Below, piece after piece: positions 5,504 through 13,109 of a stretch of DNA of 42,131 bases. The stretch lies in the IMG/VR virus record IMGVR_UViG_3300013104_000447, positions 1-42,131 of that record; one strand, given 5' to 3'. The notes beneath the pieces were generated by a model that did not search any database, had not been told where the DNA came from, and worked only from the letters and a program-made list of their open reading frames with translations. Origin of the DNA: a virus. A program made the position numbers and the translations under genes. Position 1 is the stretch's first letter, and each line of letters opens with the position of its first letter.

Positions 5504-7284
5504 ATACATTTGTTGATGCTACACATTCTTTCAAAACACAGTTTGACTTGAATTTCTCTGAAAAAATTATCGTAGATTTTTTTGCAGGTGGTGGGGGTGC
5601 CAGCACAGGTTTAGAGATGGGGCTAAACAGGCCTGTTCATGTTGCTGTAAACCATAACCCTAAAGCTATTTCTATGCATGAAGCTAATCATCCTCATGCT
5701 AAGCATTATGTTCAAGATGTATTCGCAGTCGATCCGGTTGAAATATGTGATGGCTATCAAGTGGGTTGGTTTCATGCAAGCCCAGACTGTACACATCATT
5801 CGCAAGCTGCTGGCGGTCAACCACGTAAAAAAGAAATACGCGACCTTTCATGGGTCGTTCTTAAGTTTGCTGGCAAGGTTAAACCTGATGTTATTAGTTT
5901 GGAAAATGTTGAGCAAATCCTAAATTGGGGTCCTCTTGTTGCTAAGCGAGACAAAGCTACAGGGCGTGTTATTACTCTTGAAAAAATTGAAGTGGACGGA
6001 AAAAAGGTACATCGAGTTGCAGAACCTGGTGAATATGTTCCAAGAGATAATCAGTTCTTAGTGCCAGATCAAACAAAGAAAGGAAAAACTTGGCGACATT
6101 TTGTAAGAAGCCTTGAGCGACTTGGTTATGTGGTGGAATGGAGAAAGATTATAGCTGCAGATTATAGCGCTCCAACAATTCGCAAACGCCTGTTTATGGT
6201 TGCGCGTTGTGATGGGCAAACAATTGTTTGGCCCGAAGCTACTCATGCCAAAAAACCTAAACGTGGTCAAAAAAAATGGCGTGAAGCAGCTGAGTGCATT
6301 GATTTTAGTGATTTGGGTAATTCTATTTTTGATCGTCCAAAACCTCTTGTTGATGCGACTTTGAGACGAGTTGCACGAGGTATGAAAAAGCTCGTTCTTG
6401 AAGCCAAAAAACCTTACATCGTAAAAAATACAGCTCCATTTATTGGAAGGGATTTTAATACGAGTTTTGGTCATGCAATTACCCAACCGTTAGGCACAAC
6501 AACTGCTGGATATGGTGGGCATAGTTCACTTGTAAGTCCAATCATAGCGCCATTTTTAACAGAATTTGCAAACGCTTCACACCAACGTAATTGGGGAATT
6601 TTCGAGCCTTTAACAACGATATGCGCTCAAGTCAAAGGCGGTCATCATGCATTAGTAGCTCCAATGCTAGTACATATCGGTCATGGTGAAGGAACGCCCG
6701 ATAGCCCTAGATGGAGTAAAGGTTTTGATTGCATAACACAACCTTTAGGAACTGTTACAGCTTCAGGAGCGCAACGTAATTTAGTTACTGCATACATGAT
6801 GCAGGCTAATGGCGGTTTCAATGAGACTGCAGGTCATGACCTAAGGGCCCCATTAACCACTATTAGAAACAAAGGAAGCCAACAGCAGCTCGTTACAGCA
6901 GAACTTAGTAAAGAAAATATGGATGGCGCATTGCGTGTAGCAGCTTTCCTAATCAATTACTACGGAAACGGGGATGCACGAGATATTACGGCACCTATTG
7001 ATACCTTAACAACGAAAGACCGTCTAGCACTTGTAACTGTTTGGGTTAAAGGTGAGCCATGGGTAATTGTAGATATAAAAATGCGCATGCTCTATCCACG
7101 TGAGTTGTACACAGCTCAAGGGTTTCCCCAATCTTACATTATTGATCGTGGTCATGATGGAAAGCCTCTAACCAAAACAGAACAAGTTCATATGTGTGGA
7201 AATAGTGTCTCACCTGAACCTATGGCAGCAATTGCCAGAGCAAACAATCCATTTATTTCGAATCAAATGAAGGGGGCCGCATGA
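5500..7284 (+). CDS. Phage DNA cytosine-C5 methyltransferase with internal repeat region (594 aa)
   Basis: Transfers methyl from SAM to cytosine C5, probably to protect phage DNA from host restriction. Motif I is VDFFAGGGGASTG (25-37), motif IV ASPDCTHHS with catalytic Cys97, motif VI ENVE (135-138), motif VIII TIRKRLF (226-232), and motif X MCGNSVSP (565-572). The catalytic loop reads SPDCTHH rather than the usual PPCQ. At 594 residues it is longer than typical enzymes. The extra length lies between motifs VIII and X and contains about five imperfect repeats of the form (I/L)TxPLxTxT-x(6-9)-LV (about 325-515), in the target-recognition position. It lies in the early operon with no restriction partner, so it is an orphan methyltransferase. 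Confidence 0.92.
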   Translation: MNTFVDATHSFKTQFDLNFSEKIIVDFFAGGGGASTGLEMGLNRPVHVAVNHNPKAISMHEANHPHAKHYVQDVFAVDPVEICDGYQVGWFHASPDCTHHSQAAGGQPRKKEIRDLSWVVLKFAGKVKPDVISLENVEQILNWGPLVAKRDKATGRVITLEKIEVDGKKVHRVAEPGEYVPRDNQFLVPDQTKKGKTWRHFVRSLERLGYVVEWRKIIAADYSAPTIRKRLFMVARCDGQTIVWPEATHAKKPKRGQKKWREAAECIDFSDLGNSIFDRPKPLVDATLRRVARGMKKLVLEAKKPYIVKNTAPFIGRDFNTSFGHAITQPLGTTTAGYGGHSSLVSPIIAPFLTEFANASHQRNWGIFEPLTTICAQVKGGHHALVAPMLVHIGHGEGTPDSPRWSKGFDCITQPLGTVTASGAQRNLVTAYMMQANGGFNETAGHDLRAPLTTIRNKGSQQQLVTAELSKENMDGALRVAAFLINYYGNGDARDITAPIDTLTTKDRLALVTVWVKGEPWVIVDIKMRMLYPRELYTAQGFPQSYIIDRGHDGKPLTKTEQVHMCGNSVSPEPMAAIARANNPFISNQMKGAA

Positions 7285-8231
7285 ATTATTACCAACACCA
7301 TATTGGTGACTTTAATAACGCGACTCGCCACCTCAGTTTGATTGAGCGTGCGATTTACCGCGACTTATTAGACATGTATTACGACACAGAAAAAGCGATT
7401 GATGGTACAAGCATTGATCGTCTTGCTCGTCGTTTGCAATGTACTACTGATGACCAAAAAGAAGCTCTTAAGTACGTACTTGATGAGTTCTTTACTCTTG
7501 AAGAAGGTGTTTATCGTAATAATCGTTGTGAACGTGAAATTGCTGAATTCCACGGGAAAAAGAAACAGGCGAGTGAGGCTGGTAAAGCGTCTGCTGCAAA
7601 ACGTGCAGCGAAAAAGAAGGGATCGTCTAACAATGGTTCAGCTAGTGATGATCAAGTGTCTAACGAAAATTCAACGGTCGTTGAAAATCCGTTAAACGAA
7701 GAACAAACGGACGTGCAACCAACCAATAACCATAAACCATTAACCATAAACCAAGAACCATATATTGATAGTAGTAGTAATGCGCGCGGAGAAAATTCTC
7801 AAATTCCTCCAATTCAATTTGCTCAGTATCAAAACGATGATCACAAGCGCTACTCGATGCGTGAGTTCGTATCTGAATACACGGAGTTTCAATACGATTT
7901 CATTTCACTTGCTCAACAGAGATTCGTTTCAGTACCTGAAATCGACTTGAGAACCATGATTCAAAACTTTGGTGATTGGTACTTTGCAAATGAAGCAAGT
8001 TCTGTGAATACACCAAGCCTTTGGTTGGTGAAGTGGTTTTCTTGGGTTCAAAACAACGAGAAACAGGTTGCTGCTAATCGCAAGAAGCAACAGCAAATCA
8101 CAACATCAGGTCAAAAACCACAAGAGCCCGGTTACTTTGCAAATCTTTTTGAAGAACAAAACCAATCTCAAATTGTGGATGTAACCCCAGCAAAAAAGTT
8201 TCCAATGATTGAGGAGGTAGGTCATGCATGA
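7281..8231 (+). CDS. DUF1376 (YdaU-type) replication initiation protein (316 aa)
   Basis: The N-terminus MNYYQHHIGDFNNATRHLSL followed by ERAIYRDLLDMYYDTE is the DUF1376 signature, a winged-helix domain found in phage replication proteins that fill the lambda O position. Residues ~93-170 are a low-complexity linker (Lys/Ala-rich, then Asn/Ser-rich) that contains DNA-level iterons at 7727-7753. A C-terminal domain (about 185-270, with FQYDFISLAQQRF and WLVKWFSWVQ) resembles a DnaT-like or helicase-loading module. It overlaps the methyltransferase by four bases and is followed by the P-like loader. It probably binds the origin inside its own gene, as lambda O does. Confidence 0.8.
   Translation: MNYYQHHIGDFNNATRHLSLIERAIYRDLLDMYYDTEKAIDGTSIDRLARRLQCTTDDQKEALKYVLDEFFTLEEGVYRNNRCEREIAEFHGKKKQASEAGKASAAKRAAKKKGSSNNGSASDDQVSNENSTVVENPLNEEQTDVQPTNNHKPLTINQEPYIDSSSNARGENSQIPPIQFAQYQNDDHKRYSMREFVSEYTEFQYDFISLAQQRFVSVPEIDLRTMIQNFGDWYFANEASSVNTPSLWLVKWFSWVQNNEKQVAANRKKQQQITTSGQKPQEPGYFANLFEEQNQSQIVDVTPAKKFPMIEEVGHA
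7727..7753. repeat. Tandem 13-bp iterons, candidate phage replication origin
   Basis: TAACCATAAACCA occurs twice without mismatch (7727-7739 and 7741-7753), flanked by partial copies (AACCAACCAA before, AGAACCATA after) and then AT-rich DNA. It lies in the linker-coding part of the DUF1376 replication gene. Lambda O carries its origin iterons in the same kind of place. The origin role is inferred. Confidence 0.5.
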
Positions 8232-8973
8232 GATTACCTTGAACGAAGTGCGTCAATTAATCGCATCTCTTCGCACTGTTTACGCTGCTCAGTTCAATAA
8301 GCAATTTCCAGTAACTGGTGAAAGCGCAATTCCATTGGCAGTAGTTGAACAGATAGCTCTAAAAACACTTGCTGGAGTTCAGCAAAATCAATTTAACAAT
8401 GCGATTGGCCGTTTACTCACTGCAGGTGGTCGCTTCATGCCTTCGTTTGCAGAATTCCGCACCTGGTGTATCGGTGAAAGTTGGATGTCACCTGAAGAAG
8501 CTTGGTCGCGTGCTTGTAAGTTCACAGCAGACCGTTCAGTTGTGATTACCCAAATTACAAAGTACGCATTAGACGAGGTTATGTATTTGATCGAAGCAGG
8601 TCAAATGAGAGCAGCTCAGGATAATTTCTTCGGAACCTACAATGTGATGGTTGCTAAAGCGCAATTAAAAGGCCGTCAGCAAGAGTTTTACACCCCGCCG
8701 CTACAACTAGAGCATAAAGAGCCTAAACATGTTCCTGTGAGCAATGGTGAAGCACAAAAGCATCTCAATTCACTAATGCAACGCTTAAAGATTAATGGGC
8801 GTAAGCCTGCACCAGTGCAAAAACTGGAAGCCAAGGAAAAAGAACCTGAGCTTAATCAAGAGTTAGGACCAGATCCTTTCGACAATCCGCACGAATATGC
8901 AGAGATGTGCCGCCGTGAAGGTATGCCTATTCCTAGAAATATTCAGCAGTTAATTGATGGGGCTAAGGCATGA
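8224..8973 (+). CDS. Replication protein P-like helicase loader (249 aa)
   Basis: Resembles the phage replication P family, which brings host DnaB to the origin. The segment RLLTAGGRFMPSFAEFRTWC is the recognisable P-type block, followed by WMSPEEAWSRAC. The C-terminal third is charged and ends in a DPFDNPHEYAEMCRREGMP region. It overlaps the DUF1376 gene by eight bases and has a strong GAGGAGG ribosome site. The order initiator then loader matches lambda O then P. The product is cytoplasmic, with no membrane segment. The P assignment is by motif and order, with moderate certainty. Confidence 0.7.
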   Translation: MHEITLNEVRQLIASLRTVYAAQFNKQFPVTGESAIPLAVVEQIALKTLAGVQQNQFNNAIGRLLTAGGRFMPSFAEFRTWCIGESWMSPEEAWSRACKFTADRSVVITQITKYALDEVMYLIEAGQMRAAQDNFFGTYNVMVAKAQLKGRQQEFYTPPLQLEHKEPKHVPVSNGEAQKHLNSLMQRLKINGRKPAPVQKLEAKEKEPELNQELGPDPFDNPHEYAEMCRREGMPIPRNIQQLIDGAKA

Positions 8974-9299
8974 ATAAACGTCAGCAGAAGAAGCTAAACA
9001 AGAAAGCTATGGATTTGTTAATTCTTGGCAGCTGGTGTCATCCAGATGATTTTGAGTTATGGGCAAATGATTGGTTGCTGCATATTCATTACCAAACATA
9101 TGACGATAGTTGGGAAGATGAGGTAGAGCCATTTAATTACTTAACAGGTTTGGTTCAAGACACCTTAATTGAGTATGTGCAAGTGGAAGATGATTCTGAA
9201 CTTGGCTTTCACGTTAAAGAGGTATTTAAGCGCTCTCTTGATATAAGTGTGAGAGATGTTTTCTCAATTTTCAGAAGTTCTTATGGGAGCCAGCCATGA
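8970..9299 (+). CDS. Hypothetical acidic protein, early operon (109 aa)
   Basis: No family recognised. A short basic start (MNKRQQKKLNKKA) is followed by an acidic, tryptophan-rich domain (CHPDDFELWANDWLLHIHYQ, then DDSWEDEVEP). The start overlaps the helicase-loader stop by four bases, as is usual in this operon. It sits among nin-type small genes between replication and the antiterminator. The acidic, DNA-mimic-like composition would be compatible with an inhibitor of a host protein, but there is no direct evidence. Confidence 0.6.
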   Translation: MNKRQQKKLNKKAMDLLILGSWCHPDDFELWANDWLLHIHYQTYDDSWEDEVEPFNYLTGLVQDTLIEYVQVEDDSELGFHVKEVFKRSLDISVRDVFSIFRSSYGSQP

Positions 9300-9511
9300 G
9301 TGAGTTTGAGGGTGAATTTGGAAAGTGGTCTTGGGAGATTCAAAAAGAACAGCAAGCGACTGTGGATGAGCTTAAAAACTCAATAAGTGAAATGGCTCAA
9401 AAATACAGAGCTGAAGCACACGAATTAAGTCGTATTAGAGATTTTGAAAAGTCTCAGATGTATAGCCATTTTGCTAATGAATTGGATCGTTTAAATAAGG
9501 GTGGTGCTTGA
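9296..9511 (+). CDS. Small coiled-coil protein, early operon (71 aa)
   Basis: No family recognised. Almost the whole protein is predicted helix with heptad-like spacing (EIQKEQQATVDELKNSISEM, then KYRAEAHELSRIRDFEK). It begins MSEFEGEFGKWSW with a GGGAG ribosome site and overlaps both neighbours by a few bases. The position corresponds to the nin region of lambdoid phages, where small accessory recombination genes are common. Confidence 0.55.
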   Translation: MSEFEGEFGKWSWEIQKEQQATVDELKNSISEMAQKYRAEAHELSRIRDFEKSQMYSHFANELDRLNKGGA

Positions 9512-9909
9512 TGTCATCAATGAGCCTTGCCGATTACAAACGTCTTTATGCAAAACCACGAAGCAAACTTAAGCGCCGTGCTTCAGTCAAAAAAGAACGC
9601 GTTGAAAGTGAAGGCGAGGCAACGCTTGTACAGCACTTAAAGTCACACAAAATTGGTTTTGAGCAGGAATATAAATTCCATCCAACACGCAAATGGAGGG
9701 CAGATTTTTTAATTTCGGGAAAAAAGATTTTGATAGAGGTAGAAGGCGGGATTTGGAGCGGAGGACGTCACACAAGAGGGAAAGGTTATTTAGGAGACAT
9801 GGAGAAATACAACGAAGCGGCAATGTTGGGTTTTACAGTTTTACGGTTCAGTACAGAGCAAGTTAAAGCGGGCGTGGCAATTAAACAAATTGAGCAATTG
9901 GTGGGATGA
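9511..9909 (+). CDS. PD-(D/E)XK nuclease-like protein (132 aa)
   Basis: After a basic N-terminus (RSKLKRRASVKKER) comes an alpha/beta core with the PD-(D/E)XK layout: the early-helix Glu in SEGEATLV, Asp in KWRADFLI, then ILIEVEGG with E-V-E as the second acidic pair. SGGRHTRGKG and an EKYNEAAMLGFTVLRF helix-strand follow. Related phage proteins are labelled DUF559-like or endonuclease and could resolve branched DNA or cut host DNA. The start ATG at 9511 overlaps the upstream TGA by one base and has a GGTGG ribosome site. A divergent relative lies at 12633-13109. Confidence 0.7.
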   Translation: MSSMSLADYKRLYAKPRSKLKRRASVKKERVESEGEATLVQHLKSHKIGFEQEYKFHPTRKWRADFLISGKKILIEVEGGIWSGGRHTRGKGYLGDMEKYNEAAMLGFTVLRFSTEQVKAGVAIKQIEQLVG

Positions 9910-9911
9910 AT

Positions 9912-10403
9912 ATGAATATGCCAGTACAACACATTTTACAAGCAGTCGATTGGTCTAAGTATAGTTTTGAGGAATGGTGCCGCCAGCTTGGAGCTTGGCT
10001 AAATGGCGATACAGAAACAATGGTCAAAATAGTTAAAACGATGCCAACTAAACGCATCACTCAAAAGCAACGTGAAAAGCTAATGGCCGTGTACATGAGT
10101 GATGAAACTTTGAAAGATCGTTTGTGTATTCGCCGTAAGGGGACTTGCTGTCAATTAAATGATAATGAAGCACGGGCAATTCATAGATTGATTATTGATA
10201 TGCAGTTAATTGAAGACCATATTTTACAAGAATGGATCTCAGCAATTTGGTCACATCATGTTATGGGTAATTCTTTAAGAGATATTGCTCAAAGTAATGA
10301 CACGTCAGTTAATCAAATTAGACAAGATTTAAAGTGCGGACTTGCTTATATCAAAAGCCGTAATCCAAACTTTGCATTTGAAACTTTTGCAAAAACCACT
10401 TGA
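9912..10403 (+). CDS. Antitermination protein Q-like regulator (163 aa)
   Basis: Last gene of the rightward early operon, followed by a short untranslated region with a hairpin terminator, which is the classic Q position. The C-terminal segment SLRDIAQSNDTSVNQIRQDL reads as a sigma-region-4-like helix-turn-helix, as found in many phage Q proteins. A mid-protein Cys pair (GTCCQLN) is present but no full zinc finger is evident. The start is probably ATG 9912, six bases after GGTGGG; ATGs at 9906 and 9918 are alternatives. It would let RNA polymerase read through the many late-operon terminators. Confidence 0.65.
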   Translation: MNMPVQHILQAVDWSKYSFEEWCRQLGAWLNGDTETMVKIVKTMPTKRITQKQREKLMAVYMSDETLKDRLCIRRKGTCCQLNDNEARAIHRLIIDMQLIEDHILQEWISAIWSHHVMGNSLRDIAQSNDTSVNQIRQDLKCGLAYIKSRNPNFAFETFAKTT

Positions 10404-10470
10404 GTGTGCGCACGGGGTATGGCATATTCGTGATAACTTGGCGATTTTATATTTTATTGCCAAAGAAATG
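10404..10470 (+). promoter_or_regulatory. Candidate late promoter / Q-utilisation region
   Basis: The gap after the Q-like gene contains a perfect 8-bp palindrome GTGCGCAC (10406-10413) and a good -10 box TATATT (10448-10453) with no convincing -35. The terminator at 10471-10498 follows about 20 bp later. A short late leader ending at a terminator is typical of Q-controlled promoters. The exact start is not determined. Confidence 0.4.
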
Positions 10471-10498
10471 GCTCGCTTTTTGCGAGCTTTGCTATTTC
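10471..10498 (+). terminator. Leader terminator before late/accessory region
   Basis: Stem GCTCGC / GCGAGC (10471-10476 and 10482-10487) with a T-rich loop and a TTTGCTATTT tail. Its position just after the candidate late promoter suggests a site overcome by the Q-like protein. Confidence 0.7.
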
Positions 10499-10518
10499 TA
10501 ATCCATTAAAAAGTAATA

Positions 10519-11154
10519 ATGTTAGAAAAAATTAAAAAAGCATCTCTTGCCGATTGGGTTCTTATAATTTCAAGTGGTCTGTTAATTACAGGTCTTTGTT
10601 ATCAGTTTGGATATTATGGGAATATAGGACTTCAAAGTCCTTGGATTATCAATCTTTTAGGTACTAAAGAACTATTAATCAGTAATCTTGGTTTATGTAT
10701 TCTTTACGCTATTGCTGCTCTTTATTTGTCTTCTTATGTAGAAGAACAAACGAAACAGAGATTAGTTGAATTGGCAGTTCTTGCGAATATTGTTTTAATT
10801 GCAATCATAATAGTAGTGATAGTTGAAGATAAGCGAATAAATAATATTGCCGACTGTATTTCAATTTTTTTAGCCTTTAATTCTTTTTTAATAGTGCTCA
10901 AGCGAGGTTTTTATTTAAAAATAATTGGAGTGATTGTCTTGTTTTTAGTTATCCCTTTTTTAAAAGGTGTAGCAGATATACAAACTAGCATTTCAGAAAA
11001 GCAGTTTAATTCGGTAAAACTAGGGAAAGGTGATGAAAAATGGTTTTTGGTAAATACTCTTGGTGACAAAGCTGTATTAATTAATTCGTATGAAAAAACT
11101 CGAAAAGTTAAAGTAGTTGAAATTAAAGAACTTGATTTTGTTCAGACACAGTAA
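10519..11154 (+). CDS. Multi-span membrane protein, accessory (211 aa)
   Basis: About five hydrophobic segments are visible (about 13-36, 52-73, 85-105, 110-130 and 134-153), then a soluble C-terminal part of ~58 residues (KLGKGDEKWFLVNTLGDKAV). No family recognised. The gene is AT-rich compared with flanking replication and head genes. It sits just after the Q-linked terminator, where lambdoid phages carry lysogenic-conversion or exclusion genes. It is a candidate superinfection-exclusion or envelope-modifying protein by position only. Confidence 0.6.
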   Translation: MLEKIKKASLADWVLIISSGLLITGLCYQFGYYGNIGLQSPWIINLLGTKELLISNLGLCILYAIAALYLSSYVEEQTKQRLVELAVLANIVLIAIIIVVIVEDKRINNIADCISIFLAFNSFLIVLKRGFYLKIIGVIVLFLVIPFLKGVADIQTSISEKQFNSVKLGKGDEKWFLVNTLGDKAVLINSYEKTRKVKVVEIKELDFVQTQ

Positions 11155-11215
11155 AGCTATTTTTAAATAAATTTTTTATGTTAAATTCCAGATTAATTAA
11201 AATTTGGTAAATAAA

Positions 11216-11434
11216 ATGACGCTTTGTGTTGGCGGTGAATTAGATGGTCAAGAAATTGAAAAAGATGTGAAAATATTTAAAGCTTCTGAAATTGACCCAA
11301 GCTACACATCAACTTATTACCTTCAAATTTATAATCGCGATAACGTGTTTTATCAGTTCTGGCACCCGTATGGTGTGGATCTTCATGAGCTATCCAACAA
11401 CGTATTAGAGATTCTTCGTTCAACTAAAAGTTAG
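11216..11434 (+). CDS. Small conserved protein, copy 1 of a tandem pair (72 aa)
   Basis: MTLCVGGELDGQEIEKDVKI begins a short beta-rich protein with FKASEIDPSYTSTYYLQIY and YQFWHPYGVDL. It is clearly related to the next gene (11550-11780): both have M-x-x-C-[VI]-GG-[ED]-L-[DN]-G, then F-x-ASEID-x-S-x(2)-STY and a Y-x-FW block. ATG 11216 was chosen because it aligns with the copy's start; TTG 11204 is possible. A terminator follows. Function unknown; such short proteins recur in Acinetobacter phages. Confidence 0.6.
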   Translation: MTLCVGGELDGQEIEKDVKIFKASEIDPSYTSTYYLQIYNRDNVFYQFWHPYGVDLHELSNNVLEILRSTKS

Positions 11435-11468
11435 TTTTATCGTTTGCCGGACGGATTACGGCACAAAT

Positions 11469-11505
11469 GGCCCCGTTAAATATCGATTATTGGCGGGGCT
11501 TTTTA
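11469..11505 (+). terminator. Terminator after small gene copy 1
   Basis: Stem GGCCCCG (11469-11475) with CGGGGCT (11494-11500) around an 18-nt loop, then TTTTAC. It separates the two related small genes into individual units. Confidence 0.7.
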
Positions 11506-11549
11506 CTTTATGTGCTAAGCTGCCATTCATAATTTTATGGAAGCTTACA

Positions 11550-11780
11550 ATGTATATTTGTATTGGCGGTGATTTAAACGGCGAAGTTGTTAATAACCGT
11601 GAAGGTACATTCTTTGAAGCCAGTGAAATAGATGCAAGTAAACAATCAACATATAACCGCCAGAGTTATAAAGTTGGTGAAAATACATATCGGTTTTGGC
11701 TTTGTGCAGAGTTGCCATATATGGAAGCAACAGAAATCGCAGGCAAGCATCTAACCGAAAAATACCCTTATCTTTCTTAA
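11550..11780 (+). CDS. Small conserved protein, copy 2 of a tandem pair (76 aa)
   Basis: MYICIGGDLNGEVVNNREGT starts a protein paralogous to the one at 11216-11434, sharing the CIGG-x-LNG start, FEASEIDASKQSTY and the YRFW block. The start at 11550 is set by GGAAG six bases upstream. The longer frame from 11490 would begin inside the previous terminator and adds an unrelated hydrophobic stretch. It is followed by its own terminator. Function unknown; the duplication suggests dosage or divergence of an accessory trait. Confidence 0.65.
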   Translation: MYICIGGDLNGEVVNNREGTFFEASEIDASKQSTYNRQSYKVGENTYRFWLCAELPYMEATEIAGKHLTEKYPYLS

Positions 11781-11799
11781 TTTAAAACTTATACACAGA

Positions 11800-11826
11800 A
11801 GCCTGCCATTTGGTGGGCTTTTTATT
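11800..11826 (+). terminator. Terminator after small gene copy 2
   Basis: Eight-pair stem (AGCCTGCC / GGTGGGCT, two G-T wobbles) with an ATTT loop at 11800-11819, then TTTTTATT. Confidence 0.75.
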
Positions 11827-11954
11827 GAGTGGCCAAAATAGAGATAAGAGCTATTCATTAATATTACTGGTTCTGATTGAGGCAAGCCCATTGATTTTTA
11901 TTTGTTTTATTGATGATATAGTTAAAATAATCTGAGCAAATTAATTGTTGATTT

Positions 11955-12575
11955 ATGAAAAAAGAAAAAATATTTGAAGAATCATTAATGATGATTAATG
12001 AATTACGAAATGAATTATTTGTGTGTAAAACTATCGACTGTGGTCTTCGGCTTGAGTTAGCTAAAGAATGTGTGGGAATTTCTATTGAACATAGTGAGGC
12101 GATTAACTTTTTATTAGCTACTGAATATCCTATACAAGCCATGATTTTGTTACGTTCTCAATATGAAGCTGTAGTGAAGTCATATTGGATAATGTTTATA
12201 GCTTCGAATGAACAAGTAACTAGATTAAACTTCAATTGGACTAATGAAGAGCAGGGGCTTAAGGACAAATTTCCAATGGTTTCTGAGATGCTTGATTTAC
12301 TATACAAAGCAAAGCTTGATGCTCATAAAATTATTGAGCAATTAACAGAATTTAAAAATTATAATTTAACTCCATTAAATTCCTTTGTTCATACTGGTAA
12401 ACATTCTTTTATAAGAAAATCTGTGGGGTTTGAGCCAGAATTCATTGAAAGATTATTATGTTTTTCAAATAATTTAGTATCAACAGCAAGTCATTTAATT
12501 TTTAAGCACACAATTCCTGATAAGCAAGAATTATTAAAAACCATACATAAAAAATATAGTGAATGCTTTGTTTGA
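11955..12575 (+). CDS. AT-rich accessory gene, HEPN/DUF5677-DUF6988-like protein (206 aa)
   Basis: All-helical cytoplasmic protein. The block LATEYPIQAMILLRSQYEAV followed by VKSYWIMFI resembles the core helices of DUF5677/DUF6988-type proteins (HEPN-like fold). A later SFVHTGKHS segment could provide the polar/His residues of that fold, though a canonical R-x(4-6)-H motif is not clear. Base composition is visibly AT-rich, and the gene is isolated between terminators at 11800 and 12597. A possible -10 box TAAAAT lies at 11923-11928, and the start is ATG 11955. These are features of a moron. HEPN proteins are often RNases in toxin or abortive-infection systems, so a defence role is possible but unproven. 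Confidence 0.5.
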   Translation: MKKEKIFEESLMMINELRNELFVCKTIDCGLRLELAKECVGISIEHSEAINFLLATEYPIQAMILLRSQYEAVVKSYWIMFIASNEQVTRLNFNWTNEEQGLKDKFPMVSEMLDLLYKAKLDAHKIIEQLTEFKNYNLTPLNSFVHTGKHSFIRKSVGFEPEFIERLLCFSNNLVSTASHLIFKHTIPDKQELLKTIHKKYSECFV

Positions 12576-12596
12576 TATGTATTTAATTTAAAAACT

Positions 12597-12618
12597 AACC
12601 GCCTCAATGCGGTTTTTT
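12597..12618 (+). terminator. Terminator after the HEPN-like accessory gene
   Basis: Stem AACCGC (12597-12602) with GCGGTT (12609-12614) and CTCAAT loop, followed by TTTT. Confidence 0.8.
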
Positions 12619-12632
12619 AATGGGTGAAATAA

Positions 12633-13109
12633 ATGGACATTAAAGATTATTTTTGGCTAACAAGAAAAAAAGAACCAAAAACTAAACCTAAAAGCCGACC
12701 ATTGCCTAAAGCTACTCAAAAATATTTAGAGGCAGAAGAAGAATTTACTGAAACTTTAGATAATCTGGAAATTAAATACGAAAAGAAGTTTCAATTTAAA
12801 TCAACCAAGCACTGGCGATTTGATTTTCATTTAATTGAACATCGTATTTTAGTTGAAATTGCTGGAGGTCCTTGGTCGGGCGGTCGAAAAGGAAAGCTGA
12901 AAAACAAAGCTTGGAGCCTTGATCGTTACGACGTAGCTGAGGAGATGGGCTATACAGTAGTTCGTATAGAGACAGCTTCAAGATGTAGGATCGACGATAC
13001 TGGACCAGCACAGTTAAGAAGTGAATACGCTACTGAGTGGCTCAAAAACTTGAAGAGGCAAATATTTAATGGATCAGATCAGACCATTCCCGCAGCCAGA
13101 CTTTATTGA
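12633..13109 (+). CDS. Second PD-(D/E)XK nuclease-like protein (158 aa)
   Basis: Shares the architecture of the product of 9511-9909: a basic N-terminus (KKEPKTKPKSRP), then HWRFDFHLI, RILVEIAGGPWSGGRKGK and DRYDVAEEMGYTVVRIE. These correspond to the Asp strand, the E-x-A/G strand, the SGGR loop and the closing helix-strand. Where the other copy has E-V-E-G-G, this one has E-I-A-G-G, so the second acidic residue is lost and catalysis may be altered or use another residue. The 3' end overlaps the metallopeptidase gene by 41 bp. It lies just upstream of the packaging genes. Role unknown; branched-DNA processing before packaging is one possibility. Confidence 0.65.
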   Translation: MDIKDYFWLTRKKEPKTKPKSRPLPKATQKYLEAEEEFTETLDNLEIKYEKKFQFKSTKHWRFDFHLIEHRILVEIAGGPWSGGRKGKLKNKAWSLDRYDVAEEMGYTVVRIETASRCRIDDTGPAQLRSEYATEWLKNLKRQIFNGSDQTIPAARLY

